A DNA stretch of 33,516 nt from Ardenticatenia bacterium (GTDB taxonomy: Bacteria; Chloroflexota; Anaerolineae; Aggregatilineales; JALXEW01), in the NCBI GenBank assembly GCA_027069285.1, contig JALXEW010000288.1, positions 2,558 to 36,073 of the forward strand, written 5' to 3'. Below, piece after piece: positions 1 through 7,915 of the stretch (within the stretch, counting starts at the first letter, position 1; each line of letters opens with the position of its first letter). Under the pieces are notes generated by a model that was given only the letters and a program-made list of their open reading frames with translations, was not told where the DNA came from and made no database searches. The translations under genes and the position numbers were made by a program.

Positions 1-1
1 A

Positions 2-1336
2 CGGCTGGTGGCGATGGAGGACGATAGAGCAGGCCGATTTATCCGCGATGTGCTCTACTTCTCACTGGCCTACTCGTCCAAACGCATCCCGGAGATCGTC
101 GACGCCATCTATGCATTCGACGATGCGATCAGGTGGGGCTTTGCCTACGAGATGGGGCCTTTCGAGACCTGGGACGCTTTGGGCGTGGCCGAAACCGTCG
201 AGAAGATGGAGGCCCAGGGCCTGAAGGTGGCGGACTGGGTCAAGGAGATGCTCGATTCGGGCTTCGAGACGTTTTACGCCGTCAAGGACGGCAGGCGGCA
301 TTACTACGACATCTCACAAAAGGATTACCTGCCCATCCCGGAGCGACCAAATGTGATCCTGATCCGCGATCTGAAGGCCGCCGGACGGGAGATCGAGGCT
401 AACCCCAGCGCCAGCCTGATAGATATGGGCGATGGCGTGCTCCTGCTCGAATTCCACAGCAAGATGAATACGCTGGATCGCGGCGTGATGGATATGTGGC
501 GCCGGTCACTGGAACGGCTTAATTCCGAGCCGGAGTGGGTCGGCATGGTGATCGGCAGCCAGGCGGAGAATTTCTGCGTGGGCGCCGATCTATCCGATAC
601 CAGCACCGGAATAGAGGAGCGCGTCGACGAGATGCAGCAGATGGTCATGGCAACCCGGTATAGCAAGAAGCCGGTCGTCACGGCCCCATATGGCCGCGTA
701 CTGGGCGGCGGAGCCGAGGTGGCCATGAGCGGTGCCCGTATGGTCGCATCGGCGGAAACTTACATGGGCCAGGTCGAGGTGGGCGTCGGATTGGTGCCCG
801 CAGGCGGGGGATGTAAGGAATTACTGCGGCGCGTGGTCACGCCGGTGATGCGCTTTGAGAACGTAGACCCGTTGCCGTTCGTCGGCCATGTGTTCCAGGT
901 GATCGCACTGGCAAAGGTATCCGAAAGCGCCCATATGGCCCGCAAGCTGGGCTTCCTGACCGAGGCGGATCGGATCGTGGTGAACCCCGACCAAGTGATA
1001 GCCGAGGCCAAACGCGAGGCGCTGAATCTGGCCCCAACTTACCGCCCGCCGATACGCCGTAAGAATATTTATGTGCTCGGAGAGCCGGGCAAGGCAGCGC
1101 TGAGGTCATTGGTATACGGGTTGGTTCAGGCCGGGTGGGCCACTGAATACGAGGCGTTCCTGGCCGAGAGGATCGCCAACATCATCTGCGGCGGCCCGCT
1201 CACCGGCCCACAGTGGGTCGACGAGCAGGTGATTCTCGACCTGGAGAAGGAGGCTTTCCTGGAGTTGATCCAGCAGCCTAAGACGCTCGAACGCATCATG
1301 CATATGTTGCAGACCGGCAAGCCGCTAAGGAACTAG
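2..1336 (+). CDS. fadN: 3-hydroxyacyl-CoA dehydrogenase / enoyl-CoA hydratase fusion (FadN-like), 5'-truncated by the window edge
   Basis: Frame is open to the left edge. C-terminal 3HCDH-like segment (RIPEIVDAIYAFDDAIRWGFAYEMGPFETWDALG) is followed by a crotonase fold (QAENFCVGADLSD, GGGAEVAMSGARM). Followed by a thiolase, as in fadNA operons. Confidence 0.85.
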   Translation, partial: RLVAMEDDRAGRFIRDVLYFSLAYSSKRIPEIVDAIYAFDDAIRWGFAYEMGPFETWDALGVAETVEKMEAQGLKVADWVKEMLDSGFETFYAVKDGRRHYYDISQKDYLPIPERPNVILIRDLKAAGREIEANPSASLIDMGDGVLLLEFHSKMNTLDRGVMDMWRRSLERLNSEPEWVGMVIGSQAENFCVGADLSDTSTGIEERVDEMQQMVMATRYSKKPVVTAPYGRVLGGGAEVAMSGARMVASAETYMGQVEVGVGLVPAGGGCKELLRRVVTPVMRFENVDPLPFVGHVFQVIALAKVSESAHMARKLGFLTEADRIVVNPDQVIAEAKREALNLAPTYRPPIRRKNIYVLGEPGKAALRSLVYGLVQAGWATEYEAFLAERIANIICGGPLTGPQWVDEQVILDLEKEAFLELIQQPKTLERIMHMLQTGKPLRN

Positions 1337-1422
1337 CAGGATCCGAACAACCGGCCATTGCACATGCCACCGGCAAGGACGGTCGAACGCCGGGATGGTA
1401 AATCCAGAAAAGGAAGGGGAAG

Positions 1423-2604
1423 ATGAGAGAAGCTGTGATAGTCTCGGCAGCCAGGACGGCGGTTGGGAAGGCTCCACGCGGCACGCTGCGCCAGACCCGA
1501 CCCGATGAGATGGCCGCCGTCGTGATAAGAGAAGTGCTCAAACGCGCAAATGACTTAGACCCCGCCCTGGTGGAGGATGTGATCATAGGCTGTGCGTTCC
1601 CAGAGGCGGAACAGGGTATGAACGTCGCCCGCGTGGCGTTGCTCCGCGCCGGGCTGCCGTATACCGTCCCAGGCCAGACGGTTAACCGATTCTGCTCATC
1701 AGGGCTGCAAACTATCGCCATCGGCGCCATGCAGATATTAACCGGCCAGTGCGACGTTGTGATCGCCGGCGGCACCGAGTCCATGAGCATGGTCCCGATG
1801 ATCGGGAATAAATTCGCCCCTAACCCGTACCTGACCCAGAATTACCCCGAAGTCTACCTGGGCATGGGCCTGACCGCCGAGAACGTCGCCAGGAAGTATA
1901 ACATCAGCCGAGAGGATCAGGATGCCTTTGGGTTCCGCTCGCACCAAAGGGCGATCGCGGCACAGGACGCGGGGAGATTCGACGATGAGATCGTGCCGCT
2001 CGAGGTCGAGCGCGTCTGGGTTGACGACGACGGACACCGACGAAGCGAGAAAATCCTGTTCGATAAAGACGAAGGCCCCCGACGTGATACCAGCCTGGAT
2101 AAGATGGCAAAGCTCAGACCGGTATTCGCCAAAGATGGGACGGTAACTGCGGGCAACTCCTCCCAAATGAGCGATGGGGCCGCCGCCGTGCTGCTGATGG
2201 AACGGAAACGAGCCGAGGAGTTGGGTCTCAAGCCACTGGTGCGGTTCGTGTCGTATGCGGTAGCAGGTGTGCCGCCGGAGATCATGGGCATCGGGCCGAT
2301 CGAGGCGGTGCCGAAGGCGCTGAAAAAGGCCGGCCTCAAGCTGGACGATATAGATTTGATCGAGTTGAACGAGGCATTCGCCGCCCAATCCCTGGCGGTC
2401 ATACGCGAGTTGGGGCTGAATGAGGAGATCACCAACGTCAACGGCGGCGCAATAGCATTGGGCCACCCCCTGGGCTGCACCGGCGCCAAGTTGACCGTGC
2501 AGATGATATACGAGTTAAGGCGGCGCGGCGGTCGCTACGGCCTGGTGACGATGTGCATCGGCGGGGGCATGGGGGCCGCAGGGGTCTTCGAGAATCTCAA
2601 TTGA
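1423..2604 (+). CDS. fadA: acetyl-CoA C-acyltransferase (thiolase)
   Basis: Thiolase motifs: [13 protein letters not shown] (active Cys), [37 protein letters not shown]-like gaaggggaag upstream. Confidence 0.95.
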   Translation: MREAVIVSAARTAVGKAPRGTLRQTRPDEMAAVVIREVLKRANDLDPALVEDVIIGCAFPEAEQGMNVARVALLRAGLPYTVPGQTVNRFCSSGLQTIAIGAMQILTGQCDVVIAGGTESMSMVPMIGNKFAPNPYLTQNYPEVYLGMGLTAENVARKYNISREDQDAFGFRSHQRAIAAQDAGRFDDEIVPLEVERVWVDDDGHRRSEKILFDKDEGPRRDTSLDKMAKLRPVFAKDGTVTAGNSSQMSDGAAAVLLMERKRAEELGLKPLVRFVSYAVAGVPPEIMGIGPIEAVPKALKKAGLKLDDIDLIELNEAFAAQSLAVIRELGLNEEITNVNGGAIALGHPLGCTGAKLTVQMIYELRRRGGRYGLVTMCIGGGMGAAGVFENLN

Positions 2605-2610
2605 GGCCAC

Positions 2611-3522
2611 TCATCCGGCGCGGCCCACATAGTAACGACAGATCGCGTCAACCCGGGATGCATACCCGCCGCCGAACAGGTTCATGTGCACCATCAGCGG
2701 GTATAGCTGGTAAAGGGATCTGCGCCCGGCATAGCCGGGGTCTAACGGGTAGACCTCGTTGTATGCCCGGTAGAAACGCTCCGGGAAGCCACCGAAAAGC
2801 TCGGTGAAGGCCATCTCCACCTCACGATGGCCGTAGTAGACTGCGGGGTCTATGATCACCGGCTCATCGCCGGGCGCGATCATGTAGTTGCCGCTCCAAA
2901 GGTCGCCGTGCAGGAGTGAGGGCGGCATCGTCTCGTCATCCAGGAACACGTCCAGCCGTTCCATCAGCCGCCGCAGACATCGCTCACGTTCCGGTGGGAG
3001 CCGACCGATCCGTCGGGCTATCTCCATCTGTGCCCCGATGCGCATGTCACGATAGAACTCGATCCAGCTCGGAGTCTGGGCATTGGGCTGCGGCAGCGAG
3101 CCGATGAAGTTATCCCTATCCAGGCCGTGCATATCGGCATGGTGGCGGTGGAGCGCGGCCAACGCCCGGCCAAAACGCTCGGCAAAGACGGCACTATTCG
3201 AGGCGCCGCGCACTTCATCTATCCATTCCATTACTATGAATGCCGGATGATCGGCTCCCGGATCGCTCCAGGCGTGGACTTCTGGCACCCGTATCTCCCC
3301 CGCGTCGGCCAGGAGCTGAAGGCCGTGGGCCTCGGCACCGAAGAATCCTGGCGGGGCGCCGTCCTTCCATTTGAGCAGGTACCGCCCCTTCCCGGTCACG
3401 ATCCTGGCAGCCCGGTTGATGTCGCCGCCGAAAACCGGGGTCACGTCCGAGATCGGCGACGGATCACCGGATTCGCGCAAAGCTCCCTCAACCGCGCGTT
3501 TGAGTCCTGCCGGCAGGCTCAT
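2611..3522 (-). CDS. fructosamine/ribulosamine kinase family protein
   Basis: APH/FN3K fold motifs: RYLLKWKDGAPPGFFGAEAHGLQLL, LLHGDLWSGNYM, IIDPAVYYGHREVEMAFTELFGGF. Overlaps the upstream LMW-PTP by 4 nt. Confidence 0.9.
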   Translation of the reverse strand: MSLPAGLKRAVEGALRESGDPSPISDVTPVFGGDINRAARIVTGKGRYLLKWKDGAPPGFFGAEAHGLQLLADAGEIRVPEVHAWSDPGADHPAFIVMEWIDEVRGASNSAVFAERFGRALAALHRHHADMHGLDRDNFIGSLPQPNAQTPSWIEFYRDMRIGAQMEIARRIGRLPPERERCLRRLMERLDVFLDDETMPPSLLHGDLWSGNYMIAPGDEPVIIDPAVYYGHREVEMAFTELFGGFPERFYRAYNEVYPLDPGYAGRRSLYQLYPLMVHMNLFGGGYASRVDAICRYYVGRAG

Positions 3523-4028
3523 TTCCGCAACTCCTCCTCATACACAATATGCCTCAGCAAACCCTCAACTCCGGCGCGGATGATATTATACGTCCTCTCG
3601 AAAAGCGCGTCGGCAATCGGGTCGTCCGGGTCATCGGTATAAGGGTCAGGCACGTCCCGCAGGCCCAACTCCGGCGCGAAATCGGTTAAAAGGGCGATCT
3701 TTGCCCTCGGTTTGCGGCCCCTAAGCATGATTTTGAGATCGGCCAGGTTGGATCGATCCATTGCGATCACGTAGTCGTAGTAGTCCAGATCGCGAATGGT
3801 CACCTGACGGGCGCGGCCTTCATATTCGATGCCGTGCTTTTTCAATATTCGTTGCGTGCCCGGATACGGGGGTTCGCCTATATGGTAATCCGATGTGCCT
3901 GCGGAATCTATTTCGAAGCGATCGGCAAGCCCTTCTTCTTCCACGATGTGACGGAAGATGGCCTCGGCCATAGGCGAGCGACATATGTTGCCCAGACATA
4001 CGAATAGGACACGTACCATCAAGATCAC
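3519..4028 (-). CDS. low-molecular-weight protein tyrosine phosphatase family protein
   Basis: P-loop VLFVCLGNICRSPMAEAIF (CX5R) and the downstream DPYTDDPDD general-acid region. Confidence 0.93.
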   Translation of the reverse strand: MILMVRVLFVCLGNICRSPMAEAIFRHIVEEEGLADRFEIDSAGTSDYHIGEPPYPGTQRILKKHGIEYEGRARQVTIRDLDYYDYVIAMDRSNLADLKIMLRGRKPRAKIALLTDFAPELGLRDVPDPYTDDPDDPIADALFERTYNIIRAGVEGLLRHIVYEEELRK

Positions 4029-4049
4029 TCCCTTGTGAAATCTGCGGGG

Positions 4050-4931
4050 TCACTTATCGAGAGGGGTGCACCCACGGCAATGCCAGGCAAAGCCGGCCTC
4101 ATCCGCCGCCACAAGTGCTCCGCCCAGTTTGCTCACTATGAATTCGCCCCTGAGCGCGATCAATTGGGATAGCTGGTCTTCGATCATTTTCATCACGTCA
4201 TCCCATTTAACGTCCGGCGGGAGTTGAGGCTCGCGGGTGGCACGGGTGCTTTGCAGGTAGGCCATCACCGGCTCGACCGACGGGAATATCAGCACGCTGG
4301 GCACTTCGTAACGGGCTACGGCGTAAAAATGGCGACCTAACATCTGGAAGCCGTTTTCCAGGCAGAAACGCTCCGATGACCTGTGCGGCGGTTTCACTTC
4401 CTGCGGCAATTCCAACATGGAGAAGGCCCTGCGGTAGAGTAGATCGAATTCCGGCATGTTGTAGCGGCTGTTGGTGGCCGCGATCAGCACCCCGTCCGGG
4501 CGAAGTACCCGCTTTATCTCGCGGATCGCCCTGTCAATATCCGGCACGTGGTAAAGCATGTGGTTGGCCAATACCACGTCAAATGAGCCATCCGCAAATG
4601 GCAGGCTCTCCACGTCCCCGTTGACCAGCTCGATATTGGATTCGCCGATCTTGTCGGCTGCGCTCATCAACATGCCAAGTGAGAGGTCACTGGCAATGAG
4701 GTTCCCTCGCGGCGCACGTTCCATGATGACTTCGAAGTATCCGCCGGTGCCGCATCCCACATCAAGTACGTCCTCGTCCCCTCGCCATCTGATCCTATCC
4801 AGCACCCAGGCCTGGAAATTAATCTGGGGATATGTGTAGCGGCGATGGGTACGCATCCGCACGCTCAGCGTTTCATCGGTGGCGTATTCTTTTCTTGCCA
4901 CGGCGCGATGGTCGAATTCCGGTTCTGGCAT
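4050..4931 (-). CDS. class I SAM-dependent methyltransferase
   Basis: Motif I DVLDVGCGTGGYFEV, motif II/III SLPFADGSFDVVLANHMLYHVPD. Confidence 0.9.
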   Translation of the reverse strand: MPEPEFDHRAVARKEYATDETLSVRMRTHRRYTYPQINFQAWVLDRIRWRGDEDVLDVGCGTGGYFEVIMERAPRGNLIASDLSLGMLMSAADKIGESNIELVNGDVESLPFADGSFDVVLANHMLYHVPDIDRAIREIKRVLRPDGVLIAATNSRYNMPEFDLLYRRAFSMLELPQEVKPPHRSSERFCLENGFQMLGRHFYAVARYEVPSVLIFPSVEPVMAYLQSTRATREPQLPPDVKWDDVMKMIEDQLSQLIALRGEFIVSKLGGALVAADEAGFAWHCRGCTPLDK

Positions 4932-5007
4932 GAGTCTGATCTGCTACCGTCTATATGCAGCGTTGCCTGTACATGTTGATGATATATTGGTTCGGCGTCC
5001 GGCGCCA

Positions 5008-5907
5008 CTATGGGTCGGCCTCGCCGGATGCCACCGGGTGATAATGTACGTGAACCAGGCGCAGGAGTTCGATCTCGTCGTACAGTGCCTTTTCCACCTG
5101 CGAGGCGATCTCATCACCATCGGCCACGCTCAACGAGCCATCCACCCCAATTGTGAGATTGACCGCCAGGTAAGGGCCAAAACGGTGTGCACGTATCTCC
5201 TCAACCTCTTCAACGCCGGGTATCCCCTCAAGTATTTCCGATATTTGCCTTCCGAGCGACTGGCCCGGCACACTCCCCATCAGGTCCATTGAGGATTCCC
5301 GCAGTATCTCGATGCCGGTGCGCAATATCACCAGTGCGACGACTGCCCCCGCCAGAGGGTCAACCCAGGGGTAGCCCATGCGGCCCAGGAAGATGCCGAT
5401 GGCAGCGGCAGATGCGGAGAATATGTCGTTCCTGTGGTCATAGGCCAGTGCGAGAACGGCGGGGTTGCGCGTCTCTTTGCCTATATTTTGGGTGAAAACG
5501 GTCAATGCCGCCTTCATCGCCACGGTGAAGAGGGCGACGATCAGGGCCTCGGTGGTGGCTCCGCCGTAATCGGTCTGACCGGTCAGCAGGTTGTATACGT
5601 TATTGACCGCGTTCCAGAAGATGGCGATGGCCGTGGTGATCACGAATGAGCCTACGATCACCGCGCCGATGCTTTCGAACTGGCCGTGGCCGAACGGATG
5701 CTCCTTGTCCGGCGGTTTGTTGGCCATTTTGACGAATACTCTGACGGCGACATAGTAAGCCACATCAGATGTGGAGTTGATCCCATCGGCAAGTAGGGCC
5801 TGGCTGTTGCCAGCTATACCCACGATTGTCTTCAGGGCCGCCAGCAACACATTGGCAATCAGCCCCAGGTTCACCGCGAGGATGCTTCGTTTCTCTCTTG
5901 TTCGCAA
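5008..5907 (-). CDS. cation diffusion facilitator (CDF) transporter
   Basis: CDF topology and motifs LLADGINSTSDV, HPFGHGQFE, YDHRNDIFSA, plus a C-terminal cytoplasmic domain. Confidence 0.93.
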   Translation of the reverse strand: MRTREKRSILAVNLGLIANVLLAALKTIVGIAGNSQALLADGINSTSDVAYYVAVRVFVKMANKPPDKEHPFGHGQFESIGAVIVGSFVITTAIAIFWNAVNNVYNLLTGQTDYGGATTEALIVALFTVAMKAALTVFTQNIGKETRNPAVLALAYDHRNDIFSASAAAIGIFLGRMGYPWVDPLAGAVVALVILRTGIEILRESSMDLMGSVPGQSLGRQISEILEGIPGVEEVEEIRAHRFGPYLAVNLTIGVDGSLSVADGDEIASQVEKALYDEIELLRLVHVHYHPVASGEADP

Positions 5908-6026
5908 TTTATCCCCTGATCTTCGCTAAGACACGGTTACGGTAGCCTCAAGGCGGCCTATATATTGCCCGCTTTTCCCGATGGTGTCCAACGCAGGGGG
6001 TTTATGCCGGGGAGTCCGCTTTGAGT

Positions 6027-6099
6027 CCGATTCCCGTCCGACCGACGGGTGATCGGCCCCTCTTCAGGCCCGATGCTGAGGGTAATGAACCGATCCTCA
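6027..6099 (+). promoter_or_regulatory. structured 5' leader candidate upstream of the 53-aa ORF (two hairpins)
   Basis: Hairpin 1: CCGAT(T)CCCGTC-CGACC-GACGGG(TG)ATCGG at 6027-6056. Hairpin 2: TGAGG...CCTCA at 6077-6099, just before the SD. Confidence 0.4.
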
Positions 6100-6121
6100 A
6101 AGGGCACAGGAGGGAATCGAG

Positions 6122-6283
6122 ATGACCAAGCGGTATGTGTTCCTGCTGGCGTTCGTGCTGGCGCTGATCGTGGTGGTAAGCGGGATGCACGCGATGCACG
6201 TCAATATGGGGCTGGGCTTCGACGGCATTCCGGCTCCGGCCACGCCGCTTTGCCCGCTGCCCTGGCCGCCCATCGGCTGTTAA
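6122..6283 (+). CDS. small membrane/secreted peptide, 53 aa (MTKRYVFLLAFVLALIVVVSGMHAMHVNMGLGFDGIPAPATPLCPLPWPPIGC)
   Basis: Absent from the ORF track (<60 aa). Canonical SD AGGAGGG at 6108-6114 with 7-nt spacing, N-terminal K/R then a hydrophobic helix, and a hairpin 15 nt after the stop. Confidence 0.6.
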   Translation: MTKRYVFLLAFVLALIVVVSGMHAMHVNMGLGFDGIPAPATPLCPLPWPPIGC

Positions 6284-6297
6284 GGGCCGGGTTCACC

Positions 6298-6327
6298 GGG
6301 TGCCCCGGTCGCGCAGGCCGGGCACCC
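6298..6327. terminator. GC-rich hairpin between converging genes, possible (rho-dependent or bidirectional) terminator
   Basis: GGGTGCCC(C)GG...CC-GGGCACCC. No clear T-tract on either strand. Confidence 0.4.
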
Positions 6328-6333
6328 CACTTC

Positions 6334-7548
6334 TCACCCTCCGCACAAATCCTCCAAATCCGCGTTTATCTCGCCTATCACCCTGTCCCTGAGCGGGTCT
6401 GGCTGTATCTGAGCGGCCTGGCTCAGCGCCCTTTGCATGTATATGCAAGCCTCATCCCGGTGGCCTAGCTTCGCGCGGACCACGCCCAGGGCATGTAGGG
6501 CAGTCGCCTGCCCAAACGGCGATCCGGTTTCGACCCAGGCAGCCAACGCATGGCCGAAGCACTGTTCGGCATCCCCGTATTCACCGGCGGAAAGCAACAC
6601 CATGCCCTTATTCTGCAAAGCTATTGCCCTGGCACGCCCGTTATTGAATCCCTCGAATGCTTCGACCGCTCTGTCAAAGTGGCGCATGGCTTCAACCAAG
6701 TCGCCCATTGCGCCGTACAAGCTGCCACTTAATACGTCCAGCCAGGCCAGTGAGTAATTGGCGTTCAGATCAAGGCACATTTCCTCGGCTTTGCGAGCCA
6801 GTTGAAGCGCGCGTGGTAGCCTGCCCATCTGGAAAAGGATCAGGCTGAGGGAATGGTAAAGCCTGACAAGGCCTTCACGGTCGCCGGCCTTCGCCCACAA
6901 GATCAGCGACTGCTGGGCATACTGGAACGCTTCCTTCCACTGGCGCATATCGCCGTATATCCTGGATTCCAGGTGATAGGCCATCGCCAGTTCGCCCAGG
7001 CTGCCACGCCTAGCCAGCGAGATGGCACCGGATGCGTACTGCAGTGCTGCCCGGAGGTCGCCGGCATCACGATATGCATCCGCCAGGCCCACAGATGCCG
7101 TTAGGGCGAGTTTTCTCCCCGCCACACCAAGCAATTTGGCCCTGAGGAATGCTTTATTGTATGCCGCCCTGGCCCGCGAGAGGTCGCCCAGCCGCTTAAA
7201 GTACGATCCGAGCATCATCCAAAGGGCAACGCTCGAATGCGGCCTCCTGGCCGATCGGAATACCATCAGCAGGCGGATCAGTAATTGGAGCCACCTGGGC
7301 CAGTATTCACGAGGCCGGGCAATGCGGTCTAGCTCTGAAAGCAGGCTCACCGCTACAACATGAGTGGACGGTCGAGAGACCGAGCGGTCGAGCAGGGAGT
7401 ATATCTCATCCCAAGACCGCTCAACCGTCTCGGCATCGCACCCACGGCGTAGCCTGAGCAGCCATTCTCCGAGTCTTGAGAGAATGTCTCCGGTTATTTC
7501 TTCCCCTTCTTCCTGGACTTTGCCGCCAGGTTGACTAGTTCTGGACAT
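6334..7548 (-). CDS. tetratricopeptide-repeat protein
   Basis: Many TPR-like repeats (e.g. AMAYHLESRIYGDMRQWKEAFQYAQQSLILWAKAGD, ALQNKGMVLLSAGEYGDAEQCFGHALAAW). No other domain recognised. Confidence 0.8.
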   Translation of the reverse strand: MSRTSQPGGKVQEEGEEITGDILSRLGEWLLRLRRGCDAETVERSWDEIYSLLDRSVSRPSTHVVAVSLLSELDRIARPREYWPRWLQLLIRLLMVFRSARRPHSSVALWMMLGSYFKRLGDLSRARAAYNKAFLRAKLLGVAGRKLALTASVGLADAYRDAGDLRAALQYASGAISLARRGSLGELAMAYHLESRIYGDMRQWKEAFQYAQQSLILWAKAGDREGLVRLYHSLSLILFQMGRLPRALQLARKAEEMCLDLNANYSLAWLDVLSGSLYGAMGDLVEAMRHFDRAVEAFEGFNNGRARAIALQNKGMVLLSAGEYGDAEQCFGHALAAWVETGSPFGQATALHALGVVRAKLGHRDEACIYMQRALSQAAQIQPDPLRDRVIGEINADLEDLCGG

Positions 7549-7634
7549 TCATGCGTCAGGTGCCAGGCCAGCTTTTCAGAGTTGACCAGCACTTTGCCAC
7601 AATACGGACATTTCTCCGGATTATTCGGAGCCAT
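7494..7634 (-). CDS. 46-aa C2H2/C2HC-type zinc-finger protein (MAPNNPEKCPYCGKVLVNSEKLAWHLTHECPELVNLAAKSRKKGKK)
   Basis: Absent from the ORF track. Cys-X2-Cys-X12-His-X2-His-X-Cys arrangement and a basic tail. Its 3' end overlaps the TPR ORF start by 55 nt in another frame. Confidence 0.7.
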   Translation of the reverse strand: MAPNNPEKCPYCGKVLVNSEKLAWHLTHECPELVNLAAKSRKKGKK

Positions 7635-7684
7635 TGGGGTTCGCTGCCTTTCTGAAGTTTTTGTCCGGCGAAAGTAGCATTGGG

Positions 7685-7738
7685 ATTGTACTAAAGTACT
7701 ATGCTCCGGGCAAATAAAAGTCCGCCGGAAAAGTCCGC
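7685..7738 (-). promoter_or_regulatory. promoter with operator-like repeats for the zinc-finger/TPR unit
   Basis: Minus strand: -35 TTGCCC (7708-7713), 17-nt spacer, -10 TACAAT (7685-7690). Inverted repeat GTACT-AA-AGTAC (7688-7699). Direct repeat AAAAGTCCGC at 7716-7725 and 7729-7738. Confidence 0.5.
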
Positions 7739-7915
7739 AATTTGACCACTAAACGGCAAGCAATCGGCAGGCTCACCACTCCCCCGCGTGACGCCTGCCA
7801 CCGGCCCGGCTCCGCCCGCCACGGGCTTGATCAGGCCGACAAAGTGGGCATCCGGTTGCCGACGTGAGTGGCCAACCGGTACCTCTGCCGGCCCGGCGCT
7901 ATATCGCCGCCCGGC

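Noticed and set aside
1738-2466. 242-aa antisense ORF within the thiolase gene
   Set aside because: Shadow ORF with no recognisable motifs. The thiolase frame is complete.
6008-6016. GGGGAGT resembling the start of the yybP-ykoY (Mn) riboswitch
   Set aside because: Only one short element matches and the other conserved loop sequences were not found. Left as a generic structured leader candidate.
7494-7560. Classical -1 slippery heptamer joining the zinc finger to the TPR frame
   Set aside because: No X-XXY-YYZ heptamer in the correct register in the overlap. Fusion by frameshift is left as a hypothesis only.
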